NCBI RefSeq assembly: GCF_936925435.1
Contig: NZ_CAKZHQ010000035.1
Coordinates: 1 to 53,842, forward strand
Reading direction: 5' to 3'
From: an uncultured Ramlibacter sp.
Lineage (GTDB): Bacteria > Pseudomonadota > Gammaproteobacteria > Burkholderiales > Burkholderiaceae_C
DNA: 53,842 nucleotides
This document shows positions 52,315 to 53,842 of the stretch, one piece after another (position 1 is the stretch's first letter; each line of letters starts with the position of its first letter). The notes beneath the pieces are model-generated. The model searched no databases, was not told where the DNA came from, and saw only the letters and a program-made list of their open reading frames with translations. The position numbers and the translations under genes are program-made.

Positions 52315-53087
52315 CAATGCGCCCCTTGCAGCTCGGTGTCGGCCGTGCCCATGTAGGCCTCGATGACCAGCGGGTTGGCCGAGACTTCGGCGTAGGGGCC
52401 GTCGGCGATGATGGCGCCGCGCTGCAAGACGGTGATGCGGTCGGCGATCGACGCCACCACGTTCATGTTGTGCTCCACCATCAGGATGGTGCGGCCGGCC
52501 GAAACCTTCTTGATCAGCTCGGTGACGCGGTGCACGTCCTCATGGCCCATGCCCTGGGTGGGTTCGTCCAGCAGCATCAGCTCGGGCTCCAGCGCCATGG
52601 TGGTGGCCAGCTCCAGGGCGCGCTTGCGGCCATAGGGCAGGTTGACGGTCAGTTCATCGGCAAAGCCTTGCAGGTCGACCGTGGCCAGCAGCTGGCGGGC
52701 CCGTTCGTGCAGGTGGGCCAGGCTGGACTCCGGCTTCCAGAAGTGGAAGGAGGTGCCCAGGTTGCGCTGCAGGGCGGCGCGCACGTTCTCCAGCACGGTC
52801 ATGTGCGGAAACACGGCGGAGATCTGGAAGGAGCGGACGATGCCGCGGCGGGCGGTCTGGGCCGGCGCCTCGGCAGTGATGTCCTCGTCGTTGTAGGTGA
52901 TGGTCCCCGAGGTCGGGTGCAGGAACTTGGTCAGCAGGTTGAAGAAGGTGGTCTTGCCAGCGCCGTTGGGCCCGATCAGGGCGTGGATGTGGCCACGCCG
53001 CACCTTGAGGTCCACCTGGTTGACCGCGACGAAGCCCTTGAACTCCTTGGTCAGGCCTTTCGTCTCCAAAATGAACTCAGCCGGCAA
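52314..53087 (-). CDS. livG: branched-chain amino-acid ABC transporter ATPase LivG
   Basis: LivG is the partner ATPase. The 257-residue protein has an intact Walker A (GPNGAGKTT, Lys45), a signature region LPYGRKRALE typical of LivG, Walker B LMLLDEPTQG and MVEHNM at the H loop. The start codon is TTG, with a GGAG ribosome binding site nine bases upstream. It is the first gene of the transporter unit. Confidence 0.93.
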   Translation of the reverse strand: MPAEFILETKGLTKEFKGFVAVNQVDLKVRRGHIHALIGPNGAGKTTFFNLLTKFLHPTSGTITYNDEDITAEAPAQTARRGIVRSFQISAVFPHMTVLENVRAALQRNLGTSFHFWKPESSLAHLHERARQLLATVDLQGFADELTVNLPYGRKRALELATTMALEPELMLLDEPTQGMGHEDVHRVTELIKKVSAGRTILMVEHNMNVVASIADRITVLQRGAIIADGPYAEVSANPLVIEAYMGTADTELQGAH

Positions 53088-53212
53088 ATTGTTCTCCGTC
53101 CTGCAAAGACTGCGAATCCTAGGGACGGGTGCTGCACTGCGGTAGGGGGTAAGACCTTAAGTAGTTTTGCGGGCACGCAGGAAGGCTGTCAGAAGGCTGA
53201 CGCGCCAGCCCC
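53088..53212. other. intergenic region upstream of livG
   Basis: These 125 bases lie between the mutase gene end and livG. I see no gene. A GC-rich imperfect hairpin near 53196-53211 follows the mutase stop but lacks a T run. A promoter for the transporter would be expected here; I could not pick out a convincing pair of boxes. Confidence 0.35.
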
Positions 53213-53842
53213 CTACATGTTGCGGCGGTACTGGCCGCCGACCTCGAACAGGGCGGCGGTGATCTGGCCCAGCGAACAGACCCGCACCGCGTCCATCAGC
53301 ACCTCGAAGACGTTGGCGTTGGCAATCACGGCCTGCTGCAAGCGCTGCAGCATGGCCGGGGCTTCGGTTGCGTTGCGGGCATGGAAGTCCTGCAGGCGGG
53401 CCAGCTGGCTTTGCTTTTCTTCCTCGGTGCTGCGCGCCAGCTCCAGCTTGTCCTGCACGGCGTCGCCGTGCGGATTGCGGAAGGTGTTGACCCCCACGAT
53501 GGGCAGCTCGCCTGTGTGCTTGAGCATCTCGTAGTGCATGCTCTCGTCCTGGATGCGGCCGCGCTGGTAGCCCGTCTCCATCGCGCCGAGCACGCCACCG
53601 CGCTCGGCGATGCGCTCGAACTCGGCCAGCACGGCTTCTTCCAGCAGCTCGGTCAGCTCCTCGATGATGAAGGCGCCCTGGCCGGGGTTTTCGTTCTTGG
53701 CCAGTCCCCACTCGCGATTGATGATGAGCTGTATCGCCATCGCGCGCCGCACCGAATCTTCCGTCGGCGTGGTGATGGCCTCGTCGAAGGCGTTGGTGTG
53801 CAGCGAGTTGCAGTTGTCGTAGATGGCGATCAGCGCCTGCAG
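53213..53842 (-). CDS. fused acyl-CoA mutase (IcmF type), 3' end only
   Basis: The window holds the last 209 codons of a cobalamin-dependent acyl-CoA mutase; the gene continues beyond the right edge. The text [21 protein letters not shown] and [18 protein letters not shown] residues belong to the large-subunit catalytic domain, and the end VGGQYRRNM matches fused isobutyryl-CoA mutase IcmF rather than methylmalonyl-CoA mutase. IcmF interconverts isobutyryl-CoA and butyryl-CoA and carries its own G-protein domain, which would lie outside this window. Its link to a branched-chain-type importer may be functional. Confidence 0.82.
   Translation of the reverse strand: MQALIAIYDNCNSLHTNAFDEAITTPTEDSVRRAMAIQLIINREWGLAKNENPGQGAFIIEELTELLEEAVLAEFERIAERGGVLGAMETGYQRGRIQDESMHYEMLKHTGELPIVGVNTFRNPHGDAVQDKLELARSTEEEKQSQLARLQDFHARNATEAPAMLQRLQQAVIANANVFEVLMDAVRVCSLGQITAALFEVGGQYRRNM

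Noticed and set aside
53196..53211. GC-rich palindrome after the mutase gene as its terminator
   Set aside because: The palindrome is imperfect and lacks a T run in the direction of transcription.
1..53842. A genomic island or defence system
   Set aside because: Gene content is core envelope, division and metabolism; there are no integrases, transposases, tRNA-linked borders or abrupt composition changes.

Overview
The window is about 53.8 kb of high-GC DNA from a Gram-negative bacterium, most likely a member of the Comamonadaceae (Burkholderiales, Betaproteobacteria; a Ramlibacter- or Variovorax-like organism would fit). The grounds are the order of the division and cell-wall genes, the meso-diaminopimelate-type MurE and Mpl, an outer-membrane pathway gene (lpxC), and degenerate copies of a short palindromic repeat (TTTGCTAT...GGGCTA...) that I recall from this family. 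No tRNA, rRNA, CRISPR array, insertion sequence or phage gene was seen. Almost all the sequence is coding and no gene-free gap exceeds about 240 bases.

Region 1 (about 212-17746, plus strand) is a complete dcw cluster: mraZ, rsmH, ftsL, ftsI, murE, murF, mraY, murD, ftsW, murG, murC, ddl, ftsQ, ftsA, ftsZ. It opens with a sigma70-type promoter whose -10 box is overlapped by four 10-bp MraZ-type repeats. Most genes overlap by 1 or 4 bases, and the cluster ends in a strong intrinsic terminator after ftsZ. A secreted alpha/beta hydrolase, lpxC and a small membrane protein follow.

Region 2 (19884-30183, minus strand) runs, in order of transcription, yqiA-like esterase, an RNase II/R-family exoribonuclease, a TonB-like protein, aroE, mtgA, a large sensor kinase, a PlsC-like acyltransferase, a CdsA-like enzyme and ruvC. 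Region 3 (30215-37880, plus) holds rodA, a beta-hydroxyacid dehydrogenase, a PAS histidine kinase followed directly by a response regulator-adenylate cyclase-Ser/Thr kinase fusion, tldD and an unknown gene.

Region 4 (37897-47630, mostly plus) begins with a DAHP synthase gene preceded by what looks like a complete transcription attenuator with an aromatic-rich leader peptide. It continues with an unknown gene, mpl (minus), another unknown gene, a thioredoxin-like protein, accB-accC-prmA, a zinc-ribbon membrane protein and a PfkB kinase. Region 5 (47627-53842, minus) contains an SDR reductase, a branched-chain amino-acid-type ABC transporter (livG, livF, binding protein, livH, livM) and the 3' end of a fused acyl-CoA mutase (IcmF type).

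The most interesting points are the aroG attenuator, the REC-cyclase-kinase fusion with its adjacent sensor kinase, a recurring -10-like hexamer exactly 6 bases before several start codons (suggesting leaderless mRNAs), and short repeats that have been absorbed into coding sequence in murE, murG and the RNase gene.
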